From an uncultured Pelagibacteraceae bacterium (GTDB lineage: Bacteria > Pseudomonadota > Alphaproteobacteria > Pelagibacterales > Pelagibacteraceae): 64,000 nucleotides of DNA. A program made the translations under genes and the position numbers. Where the stretch lies: positions 124,001-188,000 of the forward strand of contig CACONR010000001.1 in NCBI GenBank assembly GCA_902628565.1, in the 5' to 3' direction. Shown piece by piece: positions 15,244 to 24,804 of the stretch (within the stretch, counting starts at the first letter, position 1; each line of letters opens with the position of its first letter). The notes beneath the pieces are model-generated. The model saw only the letters and a list, made by a program, of their open reading frames with translations. It was not told the DNA's origin and made no database searches.

Positions 15244-17335
15244 CCGCTAATAAAAGTAAAGCAACAATATTAGTTATTTTAATCATTGGATTTACAGCTG
15301 GACCAGCCGTATCTTTGTATGGATCACCAACTGTGTCTCCTGTGACTGCCGCCTTATGAGCCTCTGATCCTTTTCCTCCATGATTTCCATCTTCAATGTA
15401 TTTTTTGGCATTATCCCAGGCACCACCACCTGCCGTCATTGAAACTGCAACAAATAGACCAGTTATAATAACACCTAATAACATTGCGCCAACAGATGCT
15501 AAGGCTGCAACTTGTCCACCAATAGCAAATATTATTAAATATAAAACGATTGGTGATAAGACAGGTAATAATGAGGGGATAATCATTTCTTTTATTGCCG
15601 CTACGGTTAGTAGATCAACTAACTTTGCATAATCAGGTTTTTGTTTTCTTTTCATAATACCTGGGTATTTTTTGAATTGTCTTCTTACCTCTATAACAAC
15701 TGCACCCCCTGCTCTACCAACAGCCTGCATCCCCATTGATCCAAATAAATAAGGCAACATTCCACCTATAAGTAGTCCAACAACAACATAAGGATTAGAT
15801 AAATCAAAGGTTACAACTATTCCTTCTAATTTTGAGCCAACTTCTTTTGAAAAATGTTTAATATCCTCTGTGTATGCTGCGAAAAGAACTAGAGCCCCTA
15901 ACCCAGCAGATCCAATAGCATAACCTTTTGTAACTGCTTTTGTAGTATTGCCAACAGCATCTAAGGCATCTGTAGTTTTTCTAACGGTGTTAGGTAATTT
16001 AGACATTTCAGCAATTCCACCGGCATTATCTGTTACTGGTCCATAAGCATCTAAAGCAACAACCATACCTGCTAATGCTAACATAGTTGTTACAGCAATT
16101 GCTATACCATACAACCCAGCGATATGGTTGGTGACCAAAATACCAGCAACGATTATTAAAGCTGGTATAGCTGTAGCCTCTAATGAAATAGCTAAACCTT
16201 GAATTACGTTGGTTCCATGTCCCGTGGTAGAGGAACTCGCAACACTTTTTACAGGCCTATAGTTAGTTCCTGTATAATATTCGGTTACCCAAATTAATAA
16301 CCCTGTAATAATTAATCCTATCACGCCACAATAATATAAGCTCATTCCAGAAAATGATTTATTATTTAAATCATAAGAATTTTCTAAACCTAAAACATAA
16401 TCAGTAACTGGATATAAAATGACCAAGGAAGCTAAAGCTGACACAACAAATCCTTTATACAATGCTCCCATTACATTTTTACTTTTTCCAAGCTTGACAA
16501 AAAAAGTTCCAATAATCGAAGTTAAAATACATGCCCCACCAATTGTTAGTGGATAAATCATCATCGATAAATCTCCTGGAAAAAATATCGAGGATAAAAC
16601 CATTGTTGCAACAATAGTTACCGCATAAGTTTCAAATAAATCAGCAGCCATTCCAGCACAATCACCTACATTATCACCAACATTATCAGCTATTACAGCA
16701 GGATTTCTTGGATCATCTTCTGGTATACCAGCTTCTACTTTTCCAACTAAATCAGCTCCTACGTCAGCACCTTTAGTGAAAATACCTCCACCAAGTCTTG
16801 CAAAGATAGAAATTAAAGATGCACCAAATCCAAGTGCAACTAATGCATTTACAATTTCTCTTTCATCAACATTAAATTTTAATAATAAATAATAATAAAC
16901 AGCTATTGATAATAAAGCTAAGCCAGCAACTAACATTCCAGTCACAGCTCCAGATTTAAAGGCTACAGATAAACCACTAGCTAATCCTTTTCTAGAAGCT
17001 TCAGCAGTTCTAACATTTGCTTGAACCGAAACTAACATTCCAACGTATCCAGCTATACCCGATAAAGTTGCCCCAATAAGATAGCCTAAACCAACAAGCA
17101 TATTGAAAGCAAAACTTACAATAACCAAAACAACAACACCAACAATTGCAATTGTTTTGTATTGTCTTGCAAGATAAGCTTTTGCACCTATTTGTATAGC
17201 TGATGCAATATCTTGCATTTTAGAATTTCCAGCACTTGAATTTAAAATATTTTTTCCAGTTAAATATCCGTAAACTATGGATAATAATCCAGCACCAATG
17301 GTATATAAAAGAATAGTTTCGATGGTTGATGTCAT
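15230..17335 (-). CDS. hppA: membrane-bound proton-pumping pyrophosphatase
   Basis: 701 residues, about 16 membrane helices. The enzyme hydrolyses pyrophosphate and pumps protons across the membrane. Pyrophosphate-binding motifs are visible: [52 protein letters not shown] and, near the end, [18 protein letters not shown]. The [18 protein letters not shown] segment carries lysine at the position that marks the potassium-independent type (the potassium-dependent type has alanine). It gives SAR11 a way to save energy from biosynthetic pyrophosphate. It starts 82 bases after the thiL stop. Confidence 0.97.
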   Translation of the reverse strand: MTSTIETILLYTIGAGLLSIVYGYLTGKNILNSSAGNSKMQDIASAIQIGAKAYLARQYKTIAIVGVVVLVIVSFAFNMLVGLGYLIGATLSGIAGYVGMLVSVQANVRTAEASRKGLASGLSVAFKSGAVTGMLVAGLALLSIAVYYYLLLKFNVDEREIVNALVALGFGASLISIFARLGGGIFTKGADVGADLVGKVEAGIPEDDPRNPAVIADNVGDNVGDCAGMAADLFETYAVTIVATMVLSSIFFPGDLSMMIYPLTIGGACILTSIIGTFFVKLGKSKNVMGALYKGFVVSALASLVILYPVTDYVLGLENSYDLNNKSFSGMSLYYCGVIGLIITGLLIWVTEYYTGTNYRPVKSVASSSTTGHGTNVIQGLAISLEATAIPALIIVAGILVTNHIAGLYGIAIAVTTMLALAGMVVALDAYGPVTDNAGGIAEMSKLPNTVRKTTDALDAVGNTTKAVTKGYAIGSAGLGALVLFAAYTEDIKHFSKEVGSKLEGIVVTFDLSNPYVVVGLLIGGMLPYLFGSMGMQAVGRAGGAVVIEVRRQFKKYPGIMKRKQKPDYAKLVDLLTVAAIKEMIIPSLLPVLSPIVLYLIIFAIGGQVAALASVGAMLLGVIITGLFVAVSMTAGGGAWDNAKKYIEDGNHGGKGSEAHKAAVTGDTVGDPYKDTAGPAVNPMIKITNIVALLLLAVIAG

Positions 17336-17417
17336 ATAAGCCTTAATTATGTTGTTGGTTGTTAGTTATTAAAAATCGGACAATACAAAAAAAGCTATAA
17401 AAGGCAATAAATAACTT

Positions 17418-18377
17418 TTAAAAATTATGAAAATGACCTTTATTTTTAATGGCAATTTTATTCCCTTTTTCATCAATAATTTGTGATTTTTGACCACCCG
17501 AAGAAATGTTTCCAATTTTTGAAATCTTAATACCTAAAGATTTAAACGTTCTTTTGATGATTCTGAACTTCTTTTTTGATGCAGTAAATAATATCTGATA
17601 ATCGTCACCTTTAGACACTAAGTCGATCTTTTGTAATTTTTTTGAAAGTATTATTTTTTTCAGATTTTTAGAAGTTGGAATATTAGACACATTAACTTTA
17701 TAAGATAATTTTTGTTTATTAATTAATTTATCCAAATCTGCAAAAAGACCATCAGAAATATCTATAGAGGTATTAGCAAAATTAAATAATTTTTTTGTTA
17801 AGTTGACATGTAATTCTGGAAGATAATATTTTTTAAGAAAATATTTATTGAGATCTTTTTTTAAAGTAACCTTTTTTTTTAATATTTGTAAGCCCATGTA
17901 ACTATCACCTAAGTTACCCGTTACATAGATGTCATCATTAAATTTAGCTTTATTTCTGAATATTATATTTGAGGAAAAACCAACGGAAATTATTGTAAAA
18001 CTCAATTTGTTTGAAAAAACAGTATCTCCACCCGAAATATGAATTCCAAACTTTTTTTGTTCTTTCTTTAGTGATTGAGAAATTTTACTTAAATTCAATT
18101 TTGTAAATGTTTTTTTATTTCCAGAGCCTGAAATAAAATAATATTTTGGTTTAACACCTTTGCAAATCAAATCAGAAATAGAGGATCTTAGAATTTTTTT
18201 GATAACTAAATCAGGATCTTTAAAATCAAAAAAATGAGATTTATCAATATAAGTATCTACAGAAATAACTAATTTTTTTGATCTATCAAAAAAAACATCG
18301 TCATTTAAGCTAAGTGAATTTCTATTATTTAAAGAGAGTTTTGAAAAATATTTTTTAATTATGTCAAATTCATGCAT
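17418..18377 (-). CDS. thiL: thiamine-monophosphate kinase
   Basis: 319 residues of the ThiL/PurM-like ATPase fold. It makes the active coenzyme thiamine diphosphate from the monophosphate. Motifs include the metal-binding NDDVFF and SVDTYIDKSHF, SDLICKGVKP, ISGGDTVFS, DISDGLFADLDKL and GDDYQILFT. The basic, A/T-driven composition is normal for the genome. The start overlaps the end of nusB by 8 bases. SAR11 is known to lack ThiC and to take up thiamine precursors, so ThiL would still be needed; nothing in this window tests that. Confidence 0.92.
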   Translation of the reverse strand: MHEFDIIKKYFSKLSLNNRNSLSLNDDVFFDRSKKLVISVDTYIDKSHFFDFKDPDLVIKKILRSSISDLICKGVKPKYYFISGSGNKKTFTKLNLSKISQSLKKEQKKFGIHISGGDTVFSNKLSFTIISVGFSSNIIFRNKAKFNDDIYVTGNLGDSYMGLQILKKKVTLKKDLNKYFLKKYYLPELHVNLTKKLFNFANTSIDISDGLFADLDKLINKQKLSYKVNVSNIPTSKNLKKIILSKKLQKIDLVSKGDDYQILFTASKKKFRIIKRTFKSLGIKISKIGNISSGGQKSQIIDEKGNKIAIKNKGHFHNF

Positions 18378-18774
18378 TTGTTGATCTTAATTTTTTGGCA
18401 GTATTGTCTAATAATGCATTTAAATATTTTGTTTGAGAATCATTTAAAAAGAGATTAGATGCATCAAGATATTCTTTAATGATTATCTTTATTGATAAAT
18501 TTGGTTTATATAAAATTTCATACGTTGCAGATTTTAAGATAATTTGAAATATCTTATCTAATTTAAATAAACTAAAATTATCACCTAAATTTTTTTCTAA
18601 TTCATCTACTATTATCTCGTTACGTTCAATTGTACCTAAAACAATATCCTTAATAAATTTTTTAAATCTATGTTTTGGAAATTCTATTTTGTCATCTTTA
18701 TTATACAAAACACCATATAATTTTTGAATGATAATAACTCTAGGGTTATTTTTTGGGCTATACTTTGGTCTCAT
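18370..18774 (-). CDS. nusB: transcription antitermination factor NusB
   Basis: 134 residues, all helical. VIIQKLYGVLYN, FKKFIKDIVLGTIERNEIIVDELE, and the C-terminal LKSATYEILYKPNLSIKIIIKEYLDASNLF with a final LNALLDNTAKKL follow the NusB pattern (the last long motif is read here in pieces). NusB with NusE binds boxA RNA in rRNA operons. It overlaps ribH by 4 bases (ATGA-type), the normal ribH-nusB arrangement. Confidence 0.92.
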   Translation of the reverse strand: MRPKYSPKNNPRVIIIQKLYGVLYNKDDKIEFPKHRFKKFIKDIVLGTIERNEIIVDELEKNLGDNFSLFKLDKIFQIILKSATYEILYKPNLSIKIIIKEYLDASNLFLNDSQTKYLNALLDNTAKKLRSTNA

Positions 18775-19157
18775 TTTTGAGACAAAACTGAAACAACAGC
18801 TTTTGCTGCCTCAGCACCCTTTTTTTTTCTAGCCTTTGCTTGTTTCATGTTCAAACAAGTAAGTATTCCATTTCCTATAGGTTTTTTTGAGTTAATAGCT
18901 AAATCCATAATAGCATTAGTTGAGGATTGAGATATGAAATCAAAATGTGGAGTTTGACCCTTGATAACACATCCAAGGGCAATAAAAGCATCAAATTTTT
19001 TTAAATGTTTTGAGATGGTTACAGGTATTTCAAACACACCAGGAACTTGAATTATCCTTATATTAAAATTTTTTGGAAGGTTTTTTTTTGTACTATTTAA
19101 CAAACCCAAAGAAATATCTTTATAATAATTTGCAGTGACTATTAAAATTTTTTTCAT
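18771..19157 (-). CDS. ribH: 6,7-dimethyl-8-ribityllumazine synthase
   Basis: 128 residues, somewhat shorter than the usual 150-160 because the N-terminus begins directly at the first strand (MKKILIVTANYYKDI). PGVFEIPVTISKHLKKFDAF, LGCVIKGQTPHFDFIS and the C-terminal NGILTCLNMKQAKARK match the substrate pockets; the phosphate-binding GCVIKGxTxHxD is intact. It is the penultimate riboflavin enzyme. Start and stop of ribBA and ribH share one base. Confidence 0.94.
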   Translation of the reverse strand: MKKILIVTANYYKDISLGLLNSTKKNLPKNFNIRIIQVPGVFEIPVTISKHLKKFDAFIALGCVIKGQTPHFDFISQSSTNAIMDLAINSKKPIGNGILTCLNMKQAKARKKKGAEAAKAVVSVLSQK

Positions 19158-20257
19158 TAAATCAATTCTTGTTTGGTTATCTTAATGTTATAACCCTCTA
19201 ATCCAATAACTTTTTTTGGTGTTCTAGTAATTAATATCATATTTTTGATTTTTAAATCTTTAATAATTTGAGCACCTATACCATAATTTCTTATAAGATT
19301 ATCTTTACCTTTCTTTTTAAAAATTTTATTTCTAAAACTTTTAAGTGTTTGAGTGACCGAATTTAAGTTAGTATCTTTAATAAAGATTAGTACACAATTA
19401 TTGTGTTTCTTAAAATAGTTTATTGTTTTATCAAATGAATTTGGAAGTTTTTGACTTATAAGATAATTATAAACTACATTTGATGAAATAACTCTAACAC
19501 GTGGTACGATAGATCTTTTTAGAGATCCTTTTATGAGAGCAAAGTGTTCTGATCCATCTAAAAGATTCTCATATATTTTGATCTTATATTTTTGATTTTT
19601 TACTTTGATATCAGAGGATTTTTTTAATTTTACTAATTTTTCTTTTTTTAATCGATAAGAAATTAAATCTTCAATTTTACCAATCTTAAGTTTATGTTTT
19701 TGTGCAAAATTTAAAAGTGCTTGACCCTTAGCCATTGTTCCATCTTCGTTCATTATTTCACAAATGACTGCTGAATTATTCTTTTTAGCTAACTTCGAAA
19801 TATCCACAGAGGCCTCTGTGTGACCTGCTCTTACAAGAACACCACCATCTTTTGCAATTATGGGAAACACGTGGCCGGGTGATACTATATCTTTCTTACT
19901 CACATTTTTCTTTGAAGCTATTTTAATTGTTCTTGCTCTATCTTTTGCTGATATTCCAGTAGTGATACCTTTTTTAGCTTCTATTGAAATTGTAAATGCT
20001 GTTTGATTTCTTGATTGATTTACAGGTGACATTAAAGATAAATTTAACCTTTTAGCTTGAAGACTATCTAAAGCTAAACAAATAAGGCCTCTTCCATATT
20101 TAGCCATAAAGTTAATATTCTTTGCATTTGTATCCGAGGTTGACATAACCAAATCACCTTCATTTTCTCTTTTTTCATCATCAACTAAAATGTACATACC
20201 CCCTTTTTTTGCAACATTTATTATAGTTTCTATTGATGAATAATTATTTTTTTTCAT
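19157..20257 (-). CDS. ribB: 3,4-dihydroxy-2-butanone-4-phosphate synthase with a degenerate GTP cyclohydrolase II domain
   Basis: 366 residues. The N-terminal RibB domain (about 1-205) is complete: DDEKRENEGDLVMS, the GRGLICLAL segment, GISAKDRARTI, and AGHTEASVDISKLA then CEIMNEDGTMAKG. The C-terminal RibA-like domain (about 215-366) keeps the fold but not the catalytic centre: the three zinc cysteines expected after the RVHSEC-type strand are absent (RVRVISSNVVYNY), and so is the GRGIGL loop. This is a common alphaproteobacterial layout, so a separate working RibA is needed. It starts inside the end of ribE with a 14-base overlap. Confidence 0.92.
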   Translation of the reverse strand: MKKNNYSSIETIINVAKKGGMYILVDDEKRENEGDLVMSTSDTNAKNINFMAKYGRGLICLALDSLQAKRLNLSLMSPVNQSRNQTAFTISIEAKKGITTGISAKDRARTIKIASKKNVSKKDIVSPGHVFPIIAKDGGVLVRAGHTEASVDISKLAKKNNSAVICEIMNEDGTMAKGQALLNFAQKHKLKIGKIEDLISYRLKKEKLVKLKKSSDIKVKNQKYKIKIYENLLDGSEHFALIKGSLKRSIVPRVRVISSNVVYNYLISQKLPNSFDKTINYFKKHNNCVLIFIKDTNLNSVTQTLKSFRNKIFKKKGKDNLIRNYGIGAQIIKDLKIKNMILITRTPKKVIGLEGYNIKITKQELI

Positions 20258-20837
20258 AAAAATAGTTTCTAACGTATTTTGAAAGAATATCTATTTCTAC
20301 GTTAACTAAATTACCTTTTTTAAGAGATGATAGATTTGTTAATTTATAAGTATGAGGAATTATCCAGATTTGAAAACCTTTTTTTGTCACTTTAGAAATT
20401 GTTAATGATATACCATTTATACTAATTGAAGCTTTTTCAATTATATTTTTTCTCTCTTTTTTATTAATTTCAAAATCAAATAGATAAGATTTATCAATAT
20501 TTTTTACTGATAATATTTTCCCAACAGTATCAACATGTCCTTGGCAAATATGCCCTGAAATTTTTTGACCATATTTAAGAGGAAGTTCTAGATTAATTCT
20601 ATCATTTAACTTTATGTATTTAAATTTTGATCTTTTGATAGTTTCTTTTGATAAATAAAATTCCATAGTCCTTTTTTTTATTGAAATGAGAGTAAGACAA
20701 ACTCCATCGCAAGCTACAGAAACACCTATATCTTTTAAACCTAATTTTAGATCAGATTTTACAAAAATATTAATTCCTTTTGGTCTTTTAATTATTTTTG
20801 TTATTAAACCTTTGTTGAAAATAATTCCATTAAACAT
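20244..20837 (-). CDS. ribE: riboflavin synthase alpha chain
   Basis: 197 residues in two lumazine-binding repeats. MFNGIIFNKGLITKI opens repeat 1, which contains GVSVACDGVCLTLIS; GHICQGHVDTVGKI opens repeat 2, with ISINGISLTISKV. These are the family signatures for dismutation of 6,7-dimethyl-8-ribityllumazine into riboflavin. It follows ribD after one base and overlaps ribBA by 14 bases, so the whole rib set is one operon. Confidence 0.95.
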   Translation of the reverse strand: MFNGIIFNKGLITKIIKRPKGINIFVKSDLKLGLKDIGVSVACDGVCLTLISIKKRTMEFYLSKETIKRSKFKYIKLNDRINLELPLKYGQKISGHICQGHVDTVGKILSVKNIDKSYLFDFEINKKERKNIIEKASISINGISLTISKVTKKGFQIWIIPHTYKLTNLSSLKKGNLVNVEIDILSKYVRNYFYEKK

Positions 20838-20838
20838 T

Positions 20839-21942
20839 TCAATTTTTGTAAATAGTTAATTTATCGCTAGCTAATTTAAAGTTTATCTTATGTTTATTAT
20901 ATTTGGTATTTAAAATGCTGAAAGAGGTAAAATTAACATGTTTTTTGTTTTTAGATAAATTTTTCGAACTTCTAAACATATAAAATTCATTAAATAATTT
21001 CTTTTGAAGGAAATTTTTTGTTAATATATCTCCACCTTCTACTAAAAGATTTCTTATTTCCATTCTATATAAATCTTTCAGAATTTTTTTTAGATCTAAG
21101 TTTTTGTATTTATATGTAGATTTTTTTATTAGAATAGTACCTTTCTTTTTTAAAAGTTTTATTTTTGATTTATCGTTAGAATTATGGAAAATAATAGTAT
21201 TTTCATTTTTTATCGATTTAGCTATATAACTTTTCAAATTTATTTCTAAATTTCTATCTAAAATAATTCTTTTTGGGGAGAATTGACTAAAACCCTCCAA
21301 TCTACAATCTAGTTTTGGATTATCTATATTTAGTGTTTTGCCAGAAATCATTATACCATCACTTTTTAATCTTAAGTAATGAGTCAATTTATCAGATGTT
21401 TTATCAGTAATTCTCTTTGATATTTCGCTGTAAATAATCTTATTCTTTGTTACTGCAATTTTTCCAATTACATATGGTAGTTTCTTTTTTCTATTAAAAA
21501 AATAAGATCTATATAAATTTTCTGCATCTTTTCTTAAAAGCCCCTTTTTAACTCTAATGTTGTTTTCTCTTAATATTGAATAACTCTTGCCTTTTACTTT
21601 TAAATCAATGTCATCCATTGAATAATAAACTTCTCCGATTTTATTCTTTATAATATTTTTGGTACAGGGTGGAGTGTTTCCATAATGATTACATGGTTCT
21701 AAAGTAACATACATTTTTGAGTCTTTTAAATTTTCTGAACAATTTAAAATCGCATTATGTTCTGCATGAGGTCTGCCATTATAGCCTGTTTGTCCTATAG
21801 ATATTATTCTATTATTCTTTACGATTACACATCCAACCGAAGGATTGTTTCCTGTTAAACCTCTTCGCGCATTAGCTAAATTCAAAGCTAATTTCATGAA
21901 ATTTTTATCTTGATTTGAAAATTTATCTTTTTTTGTAGACAT
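20839..21942 (-). CDS. ribD: bifunctional riboflavin deaminase/reductase RibD
   Basis: 367 residues. The N-terminal deaminase (about 12-150) has the zinc site HAE in [11 protein letters not shown] and the [11 protein letters not shown] motif. The C-terminal reductase (about 155-367) has the NADPH-binding [16 protein letters not shown] and [14 protein letters not shown]. It catalyses the second and third steps of riboflavin synthesis. [15 protein letters not shown] precedes the first helix and fits the usual RibD start; this start overlaps the nrdR end by 20 bases. Confidence 0.95.
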   Translation of the reverse strand: MSTKKDKFSNQDKNFMKLALNLANARRGLTGNNPSVGCVIVKNNRIISIGQTGYNGRPHAEHNAILNCSENLKDSKMYVTLEPCNHYGNTPPCTKNIIKNKIGEVYYSMDDIDLKVKGKSYSILRENNIRVKKGLLRKDAENLYRSYFFNRKKKLPYVIGKIAVTKNKIIYSEISKRITDKTSDKLTHYLRLKSDGIMISGKTLNIDNPKLDCRLEGFSQFSPKRIILDRNLEINLKSYIAKSIKNENTIIFHNSNDKSKIKLLKKKGTILIKKSTYKYKNLDLKKILKDLYRMEIRNLLVEGGDILTKNFLQKKLFNEFYMFRSSKNLSKNKKHVNFTSFSILNTKYNKHKINFKLASDKLTIYKN

Positions 21943-22381
21943 CTAGTTTGTCCACAAATTGTACAAAATCTTGTTCTTCTCTAAAATTTCTATAGACTGA
22001 AGCAAATCTAACATAAGCAACTGGATCAAGTTCTTTTAAACCTTCCATGACCATTGTTCCTATTGTATTACTCGAAATTTCATTTTGACCGAGTTCCTCT
22101 AGTGATCTTGAGATCCGACTTATAAATTTTTCAACAGTTTCAGTATCTAAAGGTCTTTTTTTAAGAGCGATATAAATTGATTTTGCAAGCTTATCTCTAT
22201 CAAAAGCAGATTTTCTTCCATTTTTTTTAACTACCATTAATTCTCTAAATTGAACTCTTTCAAAGGTAGTAAATCTCGCACCACAAACACATAATCTTCT
22301 TCTACGTATAGCGGTGCCATCCTCTGTTGGACGTGAGTCTACAACTGAGGTCTCACCTTTCTTACATATTGAACAAATCAT
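21923..22381 (-). CDS. nrdR: transcriptional repressor NrdR
   Basis: 152 residues, standard length. The N-terminal zinc ribbon has the cysteines in [17 protein letters not shown] and [15 protein letters not shown]. The ATP-cone domain follows ([20 protein letters not shown]). NrdR senses dATP/ATP and represses ribonucleotide reductase genes by binding paired NrdR boxes. It starts with an ATGA overlap at the glyA end, the usual alphaproteobacterial glyA-nrdR-ribD order. No NrdR box was found in this window. Confidence 0.96.
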   Translation of the reverse strand: MICSICKKGETSVVDSRPTEDGTAIRRRRLCVCGARFTTFERVQFRELMVVKKNGRKSAFDRDKLAKSIYIALKKRPLDTETVEKFISRISRSLEELGQNEISSNTIGTMVMEGLKELDPVAYVRFASVYRNFREEQDFVQFVDKLDVYKKR

Positions 22382-23691
22382 CTATTCAAATTTTTGTAAA
22401 TCGGAAATGAAGAGCATAAATCAATTACTTCTTTCCTAACTTCTTCCTCTATTTGACTATTATCTTCTGGATTTTTGGATAATCCTTTTATCACTTTGGT
22501 TATTAATTCACCTACTTTTTCAAATTCTTTTAAGCCAAATCCTCTTGTTGTAGCAGCTTGTGAACCAAGTCTTATACCTGAAGTAATCATTGGTTTTTCT
22601 GTATCAAAAGGGATCCCATTTTTATTACAAGTAATATTGGCTCTACATAAACTCTCAGATGCTATATTTCCTTTTACACCAAAAGGTCTCAAATCAACTA
22701 ACATTAAATGTGTATCAGTACCACCTGAGTAAATTTTAAATCCATTATTTTTTAAAGTCTCAGCTAACATTTTAGCATTCGCTAAAACATTTTTTATGTA
22801 AGTTTGGAACTCAGGTTTTAAAGCTTCAAAAAAACCTGCGGCTTTGGCAGCAATGATATGCATTAAAGGACCACCTTGATAACCAGGAAAAACAGCTGTA
22901 TCGAATTTTTTTCCAAGATCTAAATCATTAGATAGAATAATTCCACCACGTGCACTTCTGAATACTTTATGTGTTGTGGATGTTACAACATGTGCATAGT
23001 CACAAGGATTTGGATATCCTTTGCCAGCTACTAAACCAGAAAAATGTGCCATATCTACCATAAGATATGCATTAACTTTATCAGCAATTTCCCTAAATCT
23101 TTTAAAATCAATTACTCTTGAATAAGCACTACCACCAGCAATAATTAATTTTGGTTTATGTTCTAGAGCAAGTTTTTCAACATTATCATAATCAATTAAT
23201 TCAGATTTTTTATCTACGTCGTAACTTATCGCATTGAACCATTTACCCGACATTGAAATTTTTAATCCATGAGTTATGTGACCTCCTGAATTTAAACTCA
23301 TACCCATAAAAGTGTCATTTGGTTTTAATAAAGCCAAAAATACCGCACCATTTGCTTGAGCACCTGAATGAGGTTGAACATTTGCATACTTACAATTGAA
23401 AAGCTTTTTTATTCTTTCAAGTGCTAGTTGTTCCGCTACATCAACATGTTCACAACCATTGTAATATCTTTTACCTGGATAACCTTCTGCATATTTATTT
23501 GTTAGAACTGATCCTTGAGCTTCTAACACAGCTTGAGAAACTATATTTTCAGAAGCTATTAACTCAATATGATTTTGTTGTCTTATTAACTCATCGTTTA
23601 TTGCCTTAAATAAATCTGGATCAGATTTTGAAAGACTTTTTTCAAAAAAATCTTGATAAGAAGAATTTATATATTTTGTTTCACTTGACAT
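22378..23691 (-). CDS. glyA: serine hydroxymethyltransferase
   Basis: 437 residues, with about 20 extra N-terminal residues compared with the E. coli enzyme. It interconverts serine and glycine with tetrahydrofolate. [34 protein letters not shown], the PLP aspartate in [13 protein letters not shown] and the lysine of [15 protein letters not shown] are intact. It supplies or consumes the one-carbon units that sarcosine oxidase (35.5 kb) also feeds. rpiB stops 7 bases upstream of its start on the same strand. Confidence 0.97.
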   Translation of the reverse strand: MSSETKYINSSYQDFFEKSLSKSDPDLFKAINDELIRQQNHIELIASENIVSQAVLEAQGSVLTNKYAEGYPGKRYYNGCEHVDVAEQLALERIKKLFNCKYANVQPHSGAQANGAVFLALLKPNDTFMGMSLNSGGHITHGLKISMSGKWFNAISYDVDKKSELIDYDNVEKLALEHKPKLIIAGGSAYSRVIDFKRFREIADKVNAYLMVDMAHFSGLVAGKGYPNPCDYAHVVTSTTHKVFRSARGGIILSNDLDLGKKFDTAVFPGYQGGPLMHIIAAKAAGFFEALKPEFQTYIKNVLANAKMLAETLKNNGFKIYSGGTDTHLMLVDLRPFGVKGNIASESLCRANITCNKNGIPFDTEKPMITSGIRLGSQAATTRGFGLKEFEKVGELITKVIKGLSKNPEDNSQIEEEVRKEVIDLCSSFPIYKNLNR

Positions 23692-23698
23692 TTTTTCC

Positions 23699-24124
23699 TT
23701 ATATTCTTTTTACTCTTTTTTTATGCCTACCGCCTTCAAATTTAGTATTAATAAATGCTTCAATACATTTAAAGGCAGTATTTTTTTTTGTCAATCTAGA
23801 TCCTAATGTTATAATATTCGCATTGTTATGCAATCTAGATAATTTTGTGTTTTTTACCGAATAACACATCGCAGCTCTAATTTTTTTATGTTTATTTGCA
23901 GCCATAGACATACCCATGCCTGAACCACAAACTAAAATACCCATATTTTTGGAGTTAACACTGACCTTTTTACATAATTTATGAGCATAAAATGGGTAAT
24001 TAACCGAAATCTTTGAATTATCAGTCCCAAGATCATAAAAATTGTATTTTTTTAGAAATCTTTTTTTAATTTGCTCTTTCAAATTATATCCAGCGTGATC
24101 TGAAGAAATGAATATTTTTTTCAA
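23699..24124 (-). CDS. rpiB: ribose-5-phosphate isomerase B
   Basis: 141 residues, the RpiB/LacAB fold. [19 protein letters not shown] holds the substrate aspartate-histidine pair, and [20 protein letters not shown] contains the active-site cysteine and the anion loop. It interconverts ribose 5-phosphate and ribulose 5-phosphate, the latter being the RibB substrate encoded in the same operon. The usual neighbour glyA follows. It starts one base after the oxygenase-like gene ends. Confidence 0.95.
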   Translation of the reverse strand: MKKIFISSDHAGYNLKEQIKKRFLKKYNFYDLGTDNSKISVNYPFYAHKLCKKVSVNSKNMGILVCGSGMGMSMAANKHKKIRAAMCYSVKNTKLSRLHNNANIITLGSRLTKKNTAFKCIEAFINTKFEGGRHKKRVKRI

Positions 24125-24125
24125 A

Positions 24126-24716
24126 TTAATTAAATTTGTAATCTAAAACGCATGCAACTAGATGGATTCTATTTTCTTCCCCACCATTAAAAAAATTATG
24201 ATACTTTAAATTATTTGTTATCCAAACTGATCCATCAGCAGGCATATGCTTTGCTACATTATCAATAACCATTATTGATCCAGGATTTGTAATTATAGGA
24301 ATATGAAGCCTTGGTTCTGGGTCTCTATGCCAGCTTAAAGTCGATCTTGGCTCTTTTAATAAAACTCTTACTCTTCCTAGTTTGTATTTAGAGGATAGAA
24401 CATCAAAGACTTCTTTGAAATATGTATTTTTATAATCTTCTATAAATTCAGAATATGCTGACTCATTTATCATTACATCTCGCATCGCCTCTTTTCCAGA
24501 TGAGTCTGGTTTAGTCCAAAATACTCCTCTAGCTTTATTACCTTTAATTGATTCTGGATCACCTGGTATTTGAGTTAGTGATATGGCTCCAAAATTTGAA
24601 ATACCATCTACACCAGTAAAACCTCTTATAGCTAAAACATCATTGTATGCTTTCTTAAGTTCAGATATGTCAAATTTGACATCTTGCTTTTGAAAGTCAT
24701 TAAAATTTAAATTCAT
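24126..24716 (-). CDS. aspartyl/asparaginyl beta-hydroxylase-like 2-oxoglutarate oxygenase
   Basis: 196 residues. TLSWHRDPEPRLHIPIITNP carries the H-x-D iron motif, and YHNFFNGGEENRIHLVACV carries the distal region with the third histidine and the arginine that binds 2-oxoglutarate. This matches the Asp/Asn hydroxylase jelly-roll family (PF05118-like). The N-terminal 90 residues (GVDGISNFGAISLTQIPGD) are of no type I recognise. The substrate is unknown; bacterial members act on amino acids, peptides or lipids. It heads the long rpiB-glyA-rib operon, unusual for that operon. Confidence 0.75.
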   Translation of the reverse strand: MNLNFNDFQKQDVKFDISELKKAYNDVLAIRGFTGVDGISNFGAISLTQIPGDPESIKGNKARGVFWTKPDSSGKEAMRDVMINESAYSEFIEDYKNTYFKEVFDVLSSKYKLGRVRVLLKEPRSTLSWHRDPEPRLHIPIITNPGSIMVIDNVAKHMPADGSVWITNNLKYHNFFNGGEENRIHLVACVLDYKFN

Positions 24717-24804
24717 AAGATAATTTGTCTCCTAACATTGTTTATTATCTTTTTTAAGATATATTTGTATATAACATTTGTCGCATTAATTATAGAAATT
24801 TAAC

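Noticed and set aside
15396-15632. 78-codon forward frame within hppA
   Set aside because: An alanine/threonine-rich shadow of the conserved pyrophosphatase helices.
22475-22732. 85-codon forward frame inside glyA
   Set aside because: Shadow of a strongly conserved enzyme; no homology of its own.
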